Origin: Arthrobacter cheniae | GTDB lineage: Bacteria; Actinomycetota; Actinomycetes; Actinomycetales; Micrococcaceae | Direction of reading: 5' to 3' | Assembly: GCF_003602275.1 (NCBI RefSeq) | Contig: NZ_QZVT01000002.1 | Span: 62,001 to 126,000, forward strand | Length of the DNA stretch: 64,000 nt | Part shown: positions 48,251 to 56,822 of the stretch, one piece after another | How the letters are laid out: each line of letters starts with the position of its first letter | How positions within the stretch are numbered: position 1 is the first letter of the stretch | The notes under the pieces: model-generated | The model's database searches: none | What the model saw: the letters and a program-made list of their open reading frames with translations, nothing else | Told to the model about the DNA's origin: nothing | Program-made: the position numbers and the translations under genes

Positions 48251-48283
48251 ACGGGCGCCGCCGCCTCGACGGCACCCGTTTTT
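48251..48283 (+). terminator. Hairpin with T-run facing the glp operon
   Basis: Between glpD and glpF, a 10-bp stem with one mismatch (48251-48260 with 48270-48279) is followed on the plus strand by TTTTT. Read as a terminator it would stop transcripts going opposite to the glp genes. On the minus strand the A-run precedes the stem, so it is at best a weak terminator for glpD. Confidence 0.5.
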
Positions 48284-48358
48284 CCCCCCGGCAACCACTG
48301 CCGTTGGATATGCACCGCTGCGAGTACCAGCGGTCCGACCCAATGGCGGCGGTTGCCG

Positions 48359-50080
48359 CTACTGGACCAAGCTCTTCGTGCTCCTGACGTGCACCCTGTG
48401 CGCCTCGGCGAGCACCTTCTCGGCGAGCTCGATCTCCGCCGCGGACTTCGCGGCGTCCCACCCCAGCAGGGGAGCCAGGGTCTCAGCAAGCTCTGCGAGC
48501 AGCTTCTCGGAAACGAGTCCGCGGAAGGCAAGCGATGTACGGCGAATCAGGACGTCGGTCAGGTGGCCGACCTGTTCGTGCTCCACCATATAGGCACACT
48601 CCCGCGTACTGACCTCCTTCGTGGAAATAAAAATCCTGTCGGGGCCTTCGGTGAGGTATTGGATGACGTCCTTCGCACGGGTGCCATAGCGGGTCAGGAG
48701 GACCCTGACGCGTGCCTCGTCGAAGCCCGGACGGACAGTCTTCCTGATCCATTCCTGCTCGGCTGCGTCATCCGTCGGGAAGTCCTTGCCGCCGCCGATC
48801 GCCACTCCGGCCGTGGAGGTCTTGCGCGTCGCGCCGAGGGCTGCGAGGGTGTCGTCGGCGAGGTGTTCGGAGAGAGCGCGGAACGTGGTCCACTTGCCTC
48901 CGACGAGACTCAGGGTCGTGACGGAGCGTCCACCCAGCTGTTCCTCACGCTTCTCGATGCGGTAGTCGCGGGACACGAAGCCCGGCTGCGTATCGTCATG
49001 GCGCGGCAGTGGTCGGACTCCCGAGAAGCTGTAGACGATGTGGTCCTGGGAGACCTTGATATCCGGGAACACGTGCCCGATCAGTTCGAAGAAGTAGTCG
49101 ATCTCCTCGTCCGTGCAGACGGCCTGCTCGTTGATGTCCACATCGATGTCCGTGGTGCCGACGAGGACGCGATCGCCCATGGGGTAGATCAGGACGATAC
49201 GGCCGTCGACGTGCTCGAAGAAGATCTCCGTGCCGTTGCAGGCCTTGAGCAGTTCCGGGTGGTCCAGCACGATGTGCGAGCCCTTGGTCCCGCCCATGAA
49301 GAGGGTCTCGGTGCCGAGCACCGCGTTGGTGCCGTCCGTCCAGGCGCCGGTGGCGTTCACGACGACGTCGGCCTGGAAGCCGAAGGTCTCGCCCGTGAGC
49401 TCGTCGCGCAGCAGGACGCCGTCCTCGGTGCGGCCGATGGCACTGACGTAGTTCGCTGCTCGCGCTGCCGGGTTGGCCAGCTGGCCGTCACGCAGGACGT
49501 CCAAGGTCAGTCGCTCCGGGTTGTGGACGCTCGCGTCGAAGTAGGTTGCGGCGTACTTGATGTCCTTACGAAGCTCCGGCATGGCGGCGAGCGCCTTCTT
49601 ACGGCCCACGAAGGAGTGGCGGGGCACGTTTCCGCCGTCGCGCGAGAAGAAGTCGTACATCGTGAGGCCGGCCTTGATCAGCACGGCGCCGCGCTCCACC
49701 TGCTTGCCCTGCTTGTGGGTCAGGAACCGCATCGGCGCTGAGAGGATGCCGGAGAACGTGGTGTAGATCGGGATGGTGGTCTGGAGCGGCTTGACATAGT
49801 GGGGAGCGATTTTCATCAGTGCGTTACGTTCTATGACGGACTCACGCACGAGGCGGAACTCACCGTTCTCCAGGTAGCGGATACCGCCGTGGATCATGTG
49901 TGAGGAGGCGCCCGAGGCTCCCTGGCAGTAGTCACCCCGCTCGACGAGCGCGACGTCGATGCCCTGCAGTGCGAGGTCGCGGAACGTACCGACCCCGTTG
50001 ATGCCGCCACCGATGATGAGCACGGACGCCCGGGGGTTGTCCCTGAGCTTCTGCACCATGGCGCGTGTCGAAGTTGTCAT
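48359..50080 (-). CDS. glpD: Glycerol-3-phosphate dehydrogenase/oxidase, FAD-dependent
   Basis: This enzyme oxidises glycerol 3-phosphate to dihydroxyacetone phosphate and feeds electrons to quinone or, in some members, to oxygen. The 573-residue protein has the FAD-binding VLIIGGGINGVGTFRDLA, GASGASSHMIHGGIRYLE, the substrate-site HNPERLTLDVLRDG, GTKGSHIVLD and GTTDIDVD. A C-terminal DAO_C helical domain follows (about 400-560). The ATG at 50080 is preferred (GAAGG just upstream); a TTG 19 codons before it lacks support. It is divergent from the SorC-type regulator gene. It is the first gene of the glpD-glpF-glpK set. Confidence 0.97.
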   Translation of the reverse strand: MTTSTRAMVQKLRDNPRASVLIIGGGINGVGTFRDLALQGIDVALVERGDYCQGASGASSHMIHGGIRYLENGEFRLVRESVIERNALMKIAPHYVKPLQTTIPIYTTFSGILSAPMRFLTHKQGKQVERGAVLIKAGLTMYDFFSRDGGNVPRHSFVGRKKALAAMPELRKDIKYAATYFDASVHNPERLTLDVLRDGQLANPAARAANYVSAIGRTEDGVLLRDELTGETFGFQADVVVNATGAWTDGTNAVLGTETLFMGGTKGSHIVLDHPELLKACNGTEIFFEHVDGRIVLIYPMGDRVLVGTTDIDVDINEQAVCTDEEIDYFFELIGHVFPDIKVSQDHIVYSFSGVRPLPRHDDTQPGFVSRDYRIEKREEQLGGRSVTTLSLVGGKWTTFRALSEHLADDTLAALGATRKTSTAGVAIGGGKDFPTDDAAEQEWIRKTVRPGFDEARVRVLLTRYGTRAKDVIQYLTEGPDRIFISTKEVSTRECAYMVEHEQVGHLTDVLIRRTSLAFRGLVSEKLLAELAETLAPLLGWDAAKSAAEIELAEKVLAEAHRVHVRSTKSLVQ

Positions 50081-50153
50081 GCCTTCACCGTGGGTCAGGT
50101 CGGCTGAATCGCTCAAGGTCCTACTCCGTAACTTCAATGTCGGGAATGGTTAC

Positions 50154-50212
50154 TGCACACCCAATTGTTCGAGCACTGGGAATAGCAGTCAACCTGATTG
50201 CACAAACGTGCA
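50154..50212. promoter_or_regulatory. Candidate operator region between glpD and the SorC-type gene
   Basis: An inverted repeat TGCAC, four bases, GTGCA lies at 50199-50212, just before the regulator gene. A second TGCAC half-site lies at 50154-50158, 45 bp away. This fits a tetrameric SorC-family repressor binding the shared promoter region. Confidence 0.45.
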
Positions 50213-50232
50213 GACGGGTCCAGACTGGCGAG

Positions 50233-51234
50233 ATGACGACGACGAACGACCTCCCCGGAGCCGACCTCGCAGGGGATGCGCCCCTCCCGGGCAACCGTTC
50301 GCGGGATGCGCTGAGGGCCGCGCAGATGTACTACCTGCAGGACCTGACCATGAACGCGATCGCCCGAGAGCTCCGCACCTCCCGCTCCACGGTGTCCCGC
50401 CTGCTCTCCATGGCCCGCGCAACCGGACTCGTCCAGATCCAGGTCAACAATCCGTCGGATCGTGCCCCCGCGCTCGAGCAGCAGATTCGCCGCCGCTTCG
50501 GCGTCGAGGCCCATGTGGTCCCCGTCGCGGACTCCATCAGCGACTCCGAGGTCCTGGACCGCGTCGCGATCCAGGCCGCCCGCACGATCGGGCCGCTGAT
50601 GGACTCGAACGCGATCATCGGCGTCGCCTGGGGGTCCACCCTCAGTGCGGTGAGCCACCACCTGACGAGGAAGCAGACCCACGACAGCACGATCGTGCAG
50701 CTCAACGGCGCAGGCAACACGCAGACCACGGGCATCACGTACGCGAGCGAGATCCTGCGGCGCTTCGGCCAGGCATACGGCGCGCGCGTGGAGCAGTTTC
50801 CCGTGCCGGCGTTCTTCGATCACGCAGCAACCAAGACCGCCATGTGGGAGGAGCGAAGCGTGCGCCGCATCCTCGATCTGCAACAACGAATGACCATGGC
50901 GATCTTCGGGGTCGGATCCATCGGCTCGGGCATTCCGAGCCATGTCTACAGCGGTGGTTACCTCGACCGGGAGGACCTCGAGACGCTCGAGACGGATGAG
51001 GTGGTGGGCGACGTCGCCACCATGTTCTTCCGGGCGGACGGGAGCCATCGCGACATCCTCCTCAATGCGCGCAGCACGGGTCCGGACCTCGACCAGTTGC
51101 GCACGGTCAGCAGGCGCATCTGCGTGGTGTCCGGCGAGTCGAAGATCAACGGCCTGCGGGGCGCCCTCGCCGCAGGACTCGCCACCGACCTCATCCTGGA
51201 CGAGGGATCGGCCCGTCGCCTCGTCCACGCCTAG
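50233..51234 (+). CDS. SorC/DeoR-type sugar-binding transcriptional regulator
   Basis: This 333-residue regulator has an N-terminal helix-turn-helix (about residues 28-65, YYLQDLTMNAIARELRTSRS and TVSRLLSMARATGLV). A SorC-type effector domain follows (about 70-330, NAIIGVAWGSTLSAV, VQLNGAGNTQTTG, IFGVGSIGSG and VSGESKINGLRGAL). Such proteins bind phosphorylated sugars and control the next operon; glycerol 3-phosphate or dihydroxyacetone phosphate would be a natural effector here, by position only. The ATG at 50233 is the first in the family-like part. It is divergent from glpD, 152 bp apart. Confidence 0.93.
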   Translation: MTTTNDLPGADLAGDAPLPGNRSRDALRAAQMYYLQDLTMNAIARELRTSRSTVSRLLSMARATGLVQIQVNNPSDRAPALEQQIRRRFGVEAHVVPVADSISDSEVLDRVAIQAARTIGPLMDSNAIIGVAWGSTLSAVSHHLTRKQTHDSTIVQLNGAGNTQTTGITYASEILRRFGQAYGARVEQFPVPAFFDHAATKTAMWEERSVRRILDLQQRMTMAIFGVGSIGSGIPSHVYSGGYLDREDLETLETDEVVGDVATMFFRADGSHRDILLNARSTGPDLDQLRTVSRRICVVSGESKINGLRGALAAGLATDLILDEGSARRLVHA

Positions 51235-51349
51235 GCACCCCTCCGTCCGACTCGGCGCCGCTCAGGTAAGGCGGTGGTCCGGCGCGGGCTCGACGTCGTG
51301 GACCGCCCGTCGTGGCACCTCGGTCACGCGGTGCAAGCGCCCTCGTCGG

Positions 51350-51355
51350 TAGAGT
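51350..51355 (+). promoter_or_regulatory. -10 box, leaderless aldo/keto reductase gene
   Basis: TAGAGT with a 6-nt spacer precedes the ATG at 51362. It would drive the four-gene run that follows. Confidence 0.5.
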
Positions 51356-51361
51356 TCCCCC

Positions 51362-52195
51362 ATGACCTCCTCCGTGCCACGCGCAGTCCTCGCCGATGGA
51401 ACGTCGATAGACCGGATCGGCTACGGCGTCTACAAAGTGCCTCCGGAGGACACGGCGATCCTCTGCTCGACGGCACTCGACACCGGGTACCGCCTCCTCG
51501 ACACGGCTGCGCTCTACGGCAACGAATCGGGAGTCGGCGCTGCAGCGCAGACGTACCTCGAGACCGGAGCCCGGGAAGACCTGTTCATCACCTCGAAGGT
51601 CTGGAACGACGACCACGGCTTCGACGCCACCCTCCGGGCGTTCGATGTGAGCATGCACCTTCTGGGCCTCGACCAGCTCGACCTCTACCTCATCCACTGG
51701 CCCTGCCCGTCGAAGGACCTGTACCTGGACACCTGGCGTGCCCTCGAACGGCTCCGATCCGAGGGACGGGTGCGGTCCATCGGGGTCTCCAACTTCCAGC
51801 AGGCGCACCTCGAGCGGCTGCTGGCAGAGACGGACATCGTCCCGGTCCTGAACCAGGTGGAACTCCACCCCTACCTGCAGCAGAGGGAGCTGCGCTCGTT
51901 CCACGAGGAGCACGGCATTACCACGCAGGCGTGGAGCCCCCTCGGGCGGGGGAACGTGCTCGACGACCCTGATATAGCGCGGGTAGCGACCGGACTCGAC
52001 CGTACGGCGGCTCAGGTGATCCTGCGGTGGCACCTGCAGCACGGCATCCTGACCATCCCGAAGGCCAGTTCGCGCGAGCGCATCAGCTCGAATCTGGACA
52101 TCTTCGGCTTCGAGCTCGACGACGCGCAGATGGCCGTGCTCGATGGATTGGACCGCGACCAGCGCTTCGGTTCGCACCCCGACAGGGTGGGCTGA
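51362..52195 (+). CDS. Aldo/keto reductase
   Basis: This 277-residue NADPH-dependent reductase of the AKR5 (2,5-diketo-gluconate reductase-like) group has a TIM barrel with RIGYGVYKV and DTGYRLLDTAALYGNE. The tetrad Asp and Tyr are in these, Lys is in FITSKVWNDD, and His is in LIHWPCP. SIGVSNFQQAHL, VLNQVELHPYLQQ and the cofactor-binding IPKASSRERISSN are also present. The physiological aldehyde is unknown. It is followed by an alpha/beta hydrolase gene that starts on its stop codon (TGATG). Confidence 0.95.
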   Translation: MTSSVPRAVLADGTSIDRIGYGVYKVPPEDTAILCSTALDTGYRLLDTAALYGNESGVGAAAQTYLETGAREDLFITSKVWNDDHGFDATLRAFDVSMHLLGLDQLDLYLIHWPCPSKDLYLDTWRALERLRSEGRVRSIGVSNFQQAHLERLLAETDIVPVLNQVELHPYLQQRELRSFHEEHGITTQAWSPLGRGNVLDDPDIARVATGLDRTAAQVILRWHLQHGILTIPKASSRERISSNLDIFGFELDDAQMAVLDGLDRDQRFGSHPDRVG

Positions 52196-53067
52196 TGCGC
52201 GACGCCGTCGTCCGCTCCATGCTGTGGGAGGGGACCCTGCAACTGGTCTGGGACTTTCCCGCGGTCGACGGTCCCGGCCGGGCCGACCGCACGACGATCG
52301 TCATGGTGCACGGGTTCAGGGGCGACCACCACGGACTGTTGCGCCTCGTGGAGGAGCTTCCCGCCCACCGGGTCCTCCTGCCGGACCTGCCCGGTTTCGG
52401 CCAAGGGCAGGAACTGCCGGGGAGCCACGACGTCGGCACGTACGCACGCTTCGTCCGGGACACCGCTCGCGGCTTCGCTCCCGGCCCGCTCGTGGTGCTC
52501 GGACACTCGTTCGGCTCGATCGTCGCGGCCGAGGCAGCCGCGCTCGACCCTGACCTCGCCGGCGCGCTCGTCCTGGTCAACCCCATTAGCGCTCCGGCAC
52601 TCGAGGGGCCCAGCCGCGTGGCGTCCCGCATCGCCGAGACCTACTACGTGGCCGCGGACCGCCTGCCCGAGGCCGCCGGGCGGGCCCTGCTCTCGAATCC
52701 GGTGATCGTACGCGGCATGAGCATGTTCATGGCCAAGACGAAGGACCGTACCCTGCGCCGCTGGATCCACGGGCAGCACGACGCCTACTTCAGCTCGTTC
52801 GCCAGCCGGCGCGTGGTGCTCGAGGCCTTCCGTGCCTCCATCTCGGGCACCGTCAGGGACCGGGCCCGGGACCTGGTCATGCCCGTCCTGCTGATCGCCG
52901 CGGAACAGGACGATATCGGGTCGGTCGCCAGTCAGCGTGAACTGGCTGCGCTCATCCCGCATGCGACCCTCGAGGTCATCCCCGACGTCGGGCACCTGGT
53001 CCACTACGAGAAGCCGCGCGAGGCGGCGCTGCTCATCGAGGACTTCCTGGAGAGCGTGCCCGCATGA
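52195..53067 (+). CDS. Alpha/beta hydrolase
   Basis: This 290-residue hydrolase has VMVHGFRGDHHG at the oxyanion hole and VVLGHSFGSIVAAEA as nucleophile elbow (GHSFG, Ser near residue 103). A cap domain lies at about 130-215. LLIAAEQDDI carries the Asp and IPDVGHLVHYEKP the His. All catalytic residues are present; the substrate is unknown. The ATG at 52195 shares one base with the stop of the reductase gene, and its own end overlaps the glycosyltransferase start by 4 nt (ATGA), so the run is one operon. Confidence 0.92.
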   Translation: MRDAVVRSMLWEGTLQLVWDFPAVDGPGRADRTTIVMVHGFRGDHHGLLRLVEELPAHRVLLPDLPGFGQGQELPGSHDVGTYARFVRDTARGFAPGPLVVLGHSFGSIVAAEAAALDPDLAGALVLVNPISAPALEGPSRVASRIAETYYVAADRLPEAAGRALLSNPVIVRGMSMFMAKTKDRTLRRWIHGQHDAYFSSFASRRVVLEAFRASISGTVRDRARDLVMPVLLIAAEQDDIGSVASQRELAALIPHATLEVIPDVGHLVHYEKPREAALLIEDFLESVPA

Positions 53068-54149
53068 GGATCCTCTTCGACGCCCGCTTCACCCGGACCG
53101 ACCACCACGACGGCATCAGCCGGTACGGCGCCCGCCTCATCGCCGCCCTCGCCGCGACGGACGACGTCGTGATGCTCATCAGCGACCCGCGGCAACTGGC
53201 GCTCCTGCCGGACGTCCCCCACGTCCGGATCAACAGCCCGCTCTCCCCCGCCGAGGTGCTGGTGGCCCGGCGCATCAATGCCCTGGAGCCCGACGTCGTG
53301 GTGTGCCCCATGCAGACCATGGGCTCCTGGGGTCGCAGGTATCCCCTCGTCCTCACCCTGCACGACCTGATCTATTACCAGAACCCGGCACCGCCGTCGT
53401 TCCTCCCGCTGCCCGTACGCCTGCTGTGGCGGCTCTACCACCTCGCCTACTGGCCGCAGCGCCTCCTGCTCGACCGCGCCGATGTGGTAGCGACGATCTC
53501 GCACACCACGGCCGGCCTCATCCGGGAGCACAAGCTCACGCGGCGACCCGTGGTGCTCGTCGGCAATGCGCCCCAGCCGACGGAGCGGCGCCGTGATCCG
53601 GAGGCTCCGCGGTCATCTTCGTTGCTCTACATGGGCTCCTTCATGCCCTATAAGAACGTCGAGACCGTGGTCCGCGCGATGGGACTCCTGCCCGGTTCGA
53701 TGCTTCACCTGCTGAGCCGCATCACGGCGGAACGCCGGCGTGAGCTCGAGGCCCTCGCGCCTGATGCGGAGCGCGTGGTCTTCCACGGCGGCGTGACGGA
53801 TGCCGAGTACGAGGACCTGCTGCATGACTCGACCGCACTCGTCACCCTGTCGAAAGCCGAGGGATACGGACTGCCCATCATCGAGGCGATGGCCACCGGC
53901 ACACCCGTCATAGCCAGCGACATCCCGATCTTCCGCGAGGTCGGCGGTTCCGCAGCGCTGTACGTCGACCCGGACGACCCGGCGGCCGTGGCCGCAGCCG
54001 TGCGGACCCTGGAGGAGCCCGACCGGTGGGCGGAAGCGTCCCGTGCCGGACTCGAGCGGGCGTCGGCCTACTCGTGGGCCGCATCCGCGGACCAGCTCCG
54101 GCTGGCGTGCGAACGTGCAGTCGCCGAATATGCACGACGGCGGGCCTGA
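53064..54149 (+). CDS. GT1/GT4-type glycosyltransferase
   Basis: This 361-residue soluble GT-B glycosyltransferase shows MRILFDARFTRTDHHDGISR at the start (Gly-rich loop of the acceptor domain), LTLHDLIYYQNP and SLLYMGSFMPYKNVET. The donor-binding EX7E region is SKAEGYGLPIIEAMATGTPV, followed by PIFREVGGSAALYVDPDDP. These enzymes use nucleotide sugars and keep anomeric configuration. The acceptor is unknown; no wall or capsule genes are adjacent. It is translationally coupled to the hydrolase upstream. Confidence 0.93.
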   Translation: MRILFDARFTRTDHHDGISRYGARLIAALAATDDVVMLISDPRQLALLPDVPHVRINSPLSPAEVLVARRINALEPDVVVCPMQTMGSWGRRYPLVLTLHDLIYYQNPAPPSFLPLPVRLLWRLYHLAYWPQRLLLDRADVVATISHTTAGLIREHKLTRRPVVLVGNAPQPTERRRDPEAPRSSSLLYMGSFMPYKNVETVVRAMGLLPGSMLHLLSRITAERRRELEALAPDAERVVFHGGVTDAEYEDLLHDSTALVTLSKAEGYGLPIIEAMATGTPVIASDIPIFREVGGSAALYVDPDDPAAVAAAVRTLEEPDRWAEASRAGLERASAYSWAASADQLRLACERAVAEYARRRA

Positions 54150-54150
54150 C

Positions 54151-54438
54151 ATGGCCGACCTCCAGTGCCCGGCCACGGCGATCCTGCTCGACGCCGCCGC
54201 CGCTCCGCCCCCGTGGCTGACACGCCTGAACGTCGCCGGACGGTTCGAGGCACGCGGTTCCGATGCCATCGTGGCCCTCGTGGAGGAGACGGCCGACCTG
54301 TACCGCGGGGAGGCCTTCGTGGTCGCCGCGCCTCCGGCCGACCTGGACCAGGCGCTGCGGACGCGCGGTATCGGAGGCACCACGCCGATCGTCGTCGAGA
54401 TCGATTCGAACGGGTGGCGGACCGTGTCCCCTCCCTGA
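54151..54438 (+). CDS. Small hypothetical protein
   Basis: This 95-residue protein starts 1 nt after the glycosyltransferase stop. It has no family I recognise: no Cys pairs, no membrane helix, Ala/Pro-rich with a plausible alpha/beta pattern (LNVAGRFEARGSDAIVALVE, GEAFVVAAPPADLDQALR, TPIVVEIDSNGWRTV). Codon use matches its neighbours and the coupling suggests it is real. A second ATG seven codons upstream would overlap the previous gene. Confidence 0.65.
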   Translation: MADLQCPATAILLDAAAAPPPWLTRLNVAGRFEARGSDAIVALVEETADLYRGEAFVVAAPPADLDQALRTRGIGGTTPIVVEIDSNGWRTVSPP

Positions 54439-54563
54439 GGAGCAGATCCGTTACCGTGCCTCACACGCGTCGCCTCCGATGAGGACGCGGGCGCACAGGC
54501 GGGCGCTGAGGCAGGCTGGGGAGACGCGGCACGGGATCGGAGCCCGCCGGGTCACGCCATCGG

Positions 54564-56780
54564 TCAGAGCACGTCGAGCGCGTCGAGGCGGATGTGCACC
54601 GGGTCCCCGGTCCTTCTGGCCGAGAGCGCCGCACGGCGGGCGCGCAGCTGGCGGGTGATTCCGGCGGCGGTCCGGTAGGGGAAGAACAGCAGGACGCGAT
54701 GGCTGCCCTGTCCGGCCAGCGCGTCGGTGGACGGCATCGCCTTCCCGATCCCGCGCGGAGGAAGCGCGGCACGGACGGCAAGCATCGCCTCCCTGCGGAC
54801 ATCCGGCGGTACGGGTGCAGGACCGACGACACGCGCTGCACCCTCGAGGTCCAGCCCCTCCAGGAAGTGCACCAGGGCCTCACGGGTCCCTGTCAGCACG
54901 GCGTACCGCACGGCGGGTGGAAGGCCCAGTTCCTGACGTTCCACCAGCTCGCGGGACGCGGCACCGGCGGGATCCCACCGCACCAGGTGCCCCACCGCGA
55001 CGTCATCGTCGCCCGTGATGACGACCGTGCCGCCGGAGGTCGACGGCCGGGCGAGTATCGCCGCCGAGAACCATCTCCGCAGGGCGTCCTCGCCGGCCCG
55101 CAGTGTCTCCCTGCTGAGCATGGCGTTGCCGTCGAGCAGGATGACAGCCGCATATCCTTCTGCTGCCACGGGTTCGGCTCCTGACGTGGCGACGACGACG
55201 GCGGGAACATCGAGGACTGTGTCGACGATGTGTTCGCCCGCCGATGAGATGACGGGTACTCCGGGGAAAGCCCTGCCGAGCTCCTCGGCCGTCCTCGTGG
55301 CGCCCGCCACGGTGGCCCGGACACGCGTTCCCCCGCACGCGGAACAGGCCCAGTGGTTGTCCGGCCGGCCGCACCACCGGCACGCGAGCGGCGCATTGCG
55401 TCCCGTCTGCGCCAGTGGTCCGGCACAGACGGAGCACCGGGCGGGGTGGCGGCACCGATCGCATGCAACGGCCGGGGAGAAGCCGGTCCGAGCGACCTGC
55501 AGCAGCACGGGACCCTTCTTGAGTCCCGCCTGTGCTGCGGCCCAGGCGGCATGCGGGATCCGGGCCTGGGCGGCGTGTGGATCACGTTCCATCTGGAAGG
55601 CGTCGGCTGCGTGGACCACACGGGGGGATGCGCGCCGCACTTCGGTGCGATCGGCCTGGATGGCTCGGGCCCAGCCCGTATCGACGAGGCGTTGCGCTTC
55701 CGTGGACCGCGCGAAGGACGACAGCAGGATGCCCGCTCCCTCGTGTTCCGCCCGCAGCAGCACGACGTCCCGGATGTGCTGATAGGGGGCGCGCTGCTCG
55801 ACGTGCTGGTCATCGCCGTCATCCCACAGACAGACGAGTCCGAGGTTCCGAACGGGGGCGTAGGCGGCGGACCGGGTGCCGACAGCAACCGTGGCCGTGC
55901 CCTGCAGGACCCGCAGGAAGTTCCTGTACCTCGGCGTGGCACCGTCCTCACCGGTCAGGCGGGCGACGGCGGGCGCGCCGAGGCGCGCCACGAGGACGGC
56001 CTCCACGCGCGCGAGGTCACGCTGGTCGGGAACGACGACGACGGCTCCCCGGCCGGAAGCGACGGTCGCCGCCACGGCGTCGGCCAACTCCTCGGTCCAG
56101 GCCCGGCTTCCGTAGCCCCCGAGGCTCGTGAGCACCGCGCGGGGAGACTCCCCTGCCGCGAGGTGCTGGAGATAGGCGGGCCCGTTGACATAGCGCTGGA
56201 AGGTGCCCTTGGCCGGGGGGCCGGGAACCTCCCGGGGCCGGGCGGGCTCGGGCTCGGACGGGGTGGGGTGCGGAACCGGCTCAGGAACGGCCGTCGCCGG
56301 CAGCACGAACTCGGCTTCGACGCGTGCCATCCGCGGCGGCACGGCGGACCGGAGCACATCGCTCACCGTTCCGACCGAACGGGCGGCGACCGACGTCGCC
56401 AGGGCGAGGATCTCCGGTGTGAGCACCCGCAGCGGGGAGACCACCTTTCCGAGCGGCAGCAGGGTGGCCGTCGTGCTGGCCTCCGCGACCCGTTCGGCCA
56501 GGAAACCTGCCTGTTCCCGACCGGCGAAGCGGACCTTGACCCGGACGCCGGGTTGCGCCTCCGCGTCCATGGCAGCGGGCACCGAGTAGTCGAAGAACCG
56601 GTCCAGGTGAGGAAGCTGCGCGTCGAGGACCACGCGGGCGATCGGCAGGATCCGGGCCCGCTCGGGATCAGTCTGCGGCAGCTTGGCAGCGCCGAATCCA
56701 TGCAGCAGCGACAGTTGTCCGTCGGTGCCGTCAGGTTGCCGGGAGCTCTGTCGGGTCGGGTGGGGCGTGTTCTCCGTCAT
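54564..56780 (-). CDS. priA: Primosomal protein PriA, helicase-degenerate
   Basis: PriA reassembles the primosome at stalled forks. The 738-residue protein keeps the N-terminal 3' DNA-binding domain (RVVLDAQLPHLDRFFDYSVP, VRVKVRFAGREQAGFL), the zinc domain (CDRC, CSVC, CRWC, CSAC) and the C-terminal domain. The helicase motifs are lost: where GxTGSGKT should stand there is VLTSLGGYGSRAWTEEL, and DEEH is replaced by WDDGDDQHVE. This is known for actinobacterial PriA, which probably acts without ATP-driven unwinding. It is downstream of metK on the same strand. Confidence 0.93.
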   Translation of the reverse strand: MTENTPHPTRQSSRQPDGTDGQLSLLHGFGAAKLPQTDPERARILPIARVVLDAQLPHLDRFFDYSVPAAMDAEAQPGVRVKVRFAGREQAGFLAERVAEASTTATLLPLGKVVSPLRVLTPEILALATSVAARSVGTVSDVLRSAVPPRMARVEAEFVLPATAVPEPVPHPTPSEPEPARPREVPGPPAKGTFQRYVNGPAYLQHLAAGESPRAVLTSLGGYGSRAWTEELADAVAATVASGRGAVVVVPDQRDLARVEAVLVARLGAPAVARLTGEDGATPRYRNFLRVLQGTATVAVGTRSAAYAPVRNLGLVCLWDDGDDQHVEQRAPYQHIRDVVLLRAEHEGAGILLSSFARSTEAQRLVDTGWARAIQADRTEVRRASPRVVHAADAFQMERDPHAAQARIPHAAWAAAQAGLKKGPVLLQVARTGFSPAVACDRCRHPARCSVCAGPLAQTGRNAPLACRWCGRPDNHWACSACGGTRVRATVAGATRTAEELGRAFPGVPVISSAGEHIVDTVLDVPAVVVATSGAEPVAAEGYAAVILLDGNAMLSRETLRAGEDALRRWFSAAILARPSTSGGTVVITGDDDVAVGHLVRWDPAGAASRELVERQELGLPPAVRYAVLTGTREALVHFLEGLDLEGAARVVGPAPVPPDVRREAMLAVRAALPPRGIGKAMPSTDALAGQGSHRVLLFFPYRTAAGITRQLRARRAALSARRTGDPVHIRLDALDVL

Positions 56781-56822
56781 GATGCCGCGGCGGCCACCGA
56801 GCCGCTCCCTATCCCTTCCGCG

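Noticed and set aside
51191-52177. 328-codon open frame on the minus strand across the aldo/keto reductase
   Set aside because: It is antisense to a gene with a full catalytic tetrad.
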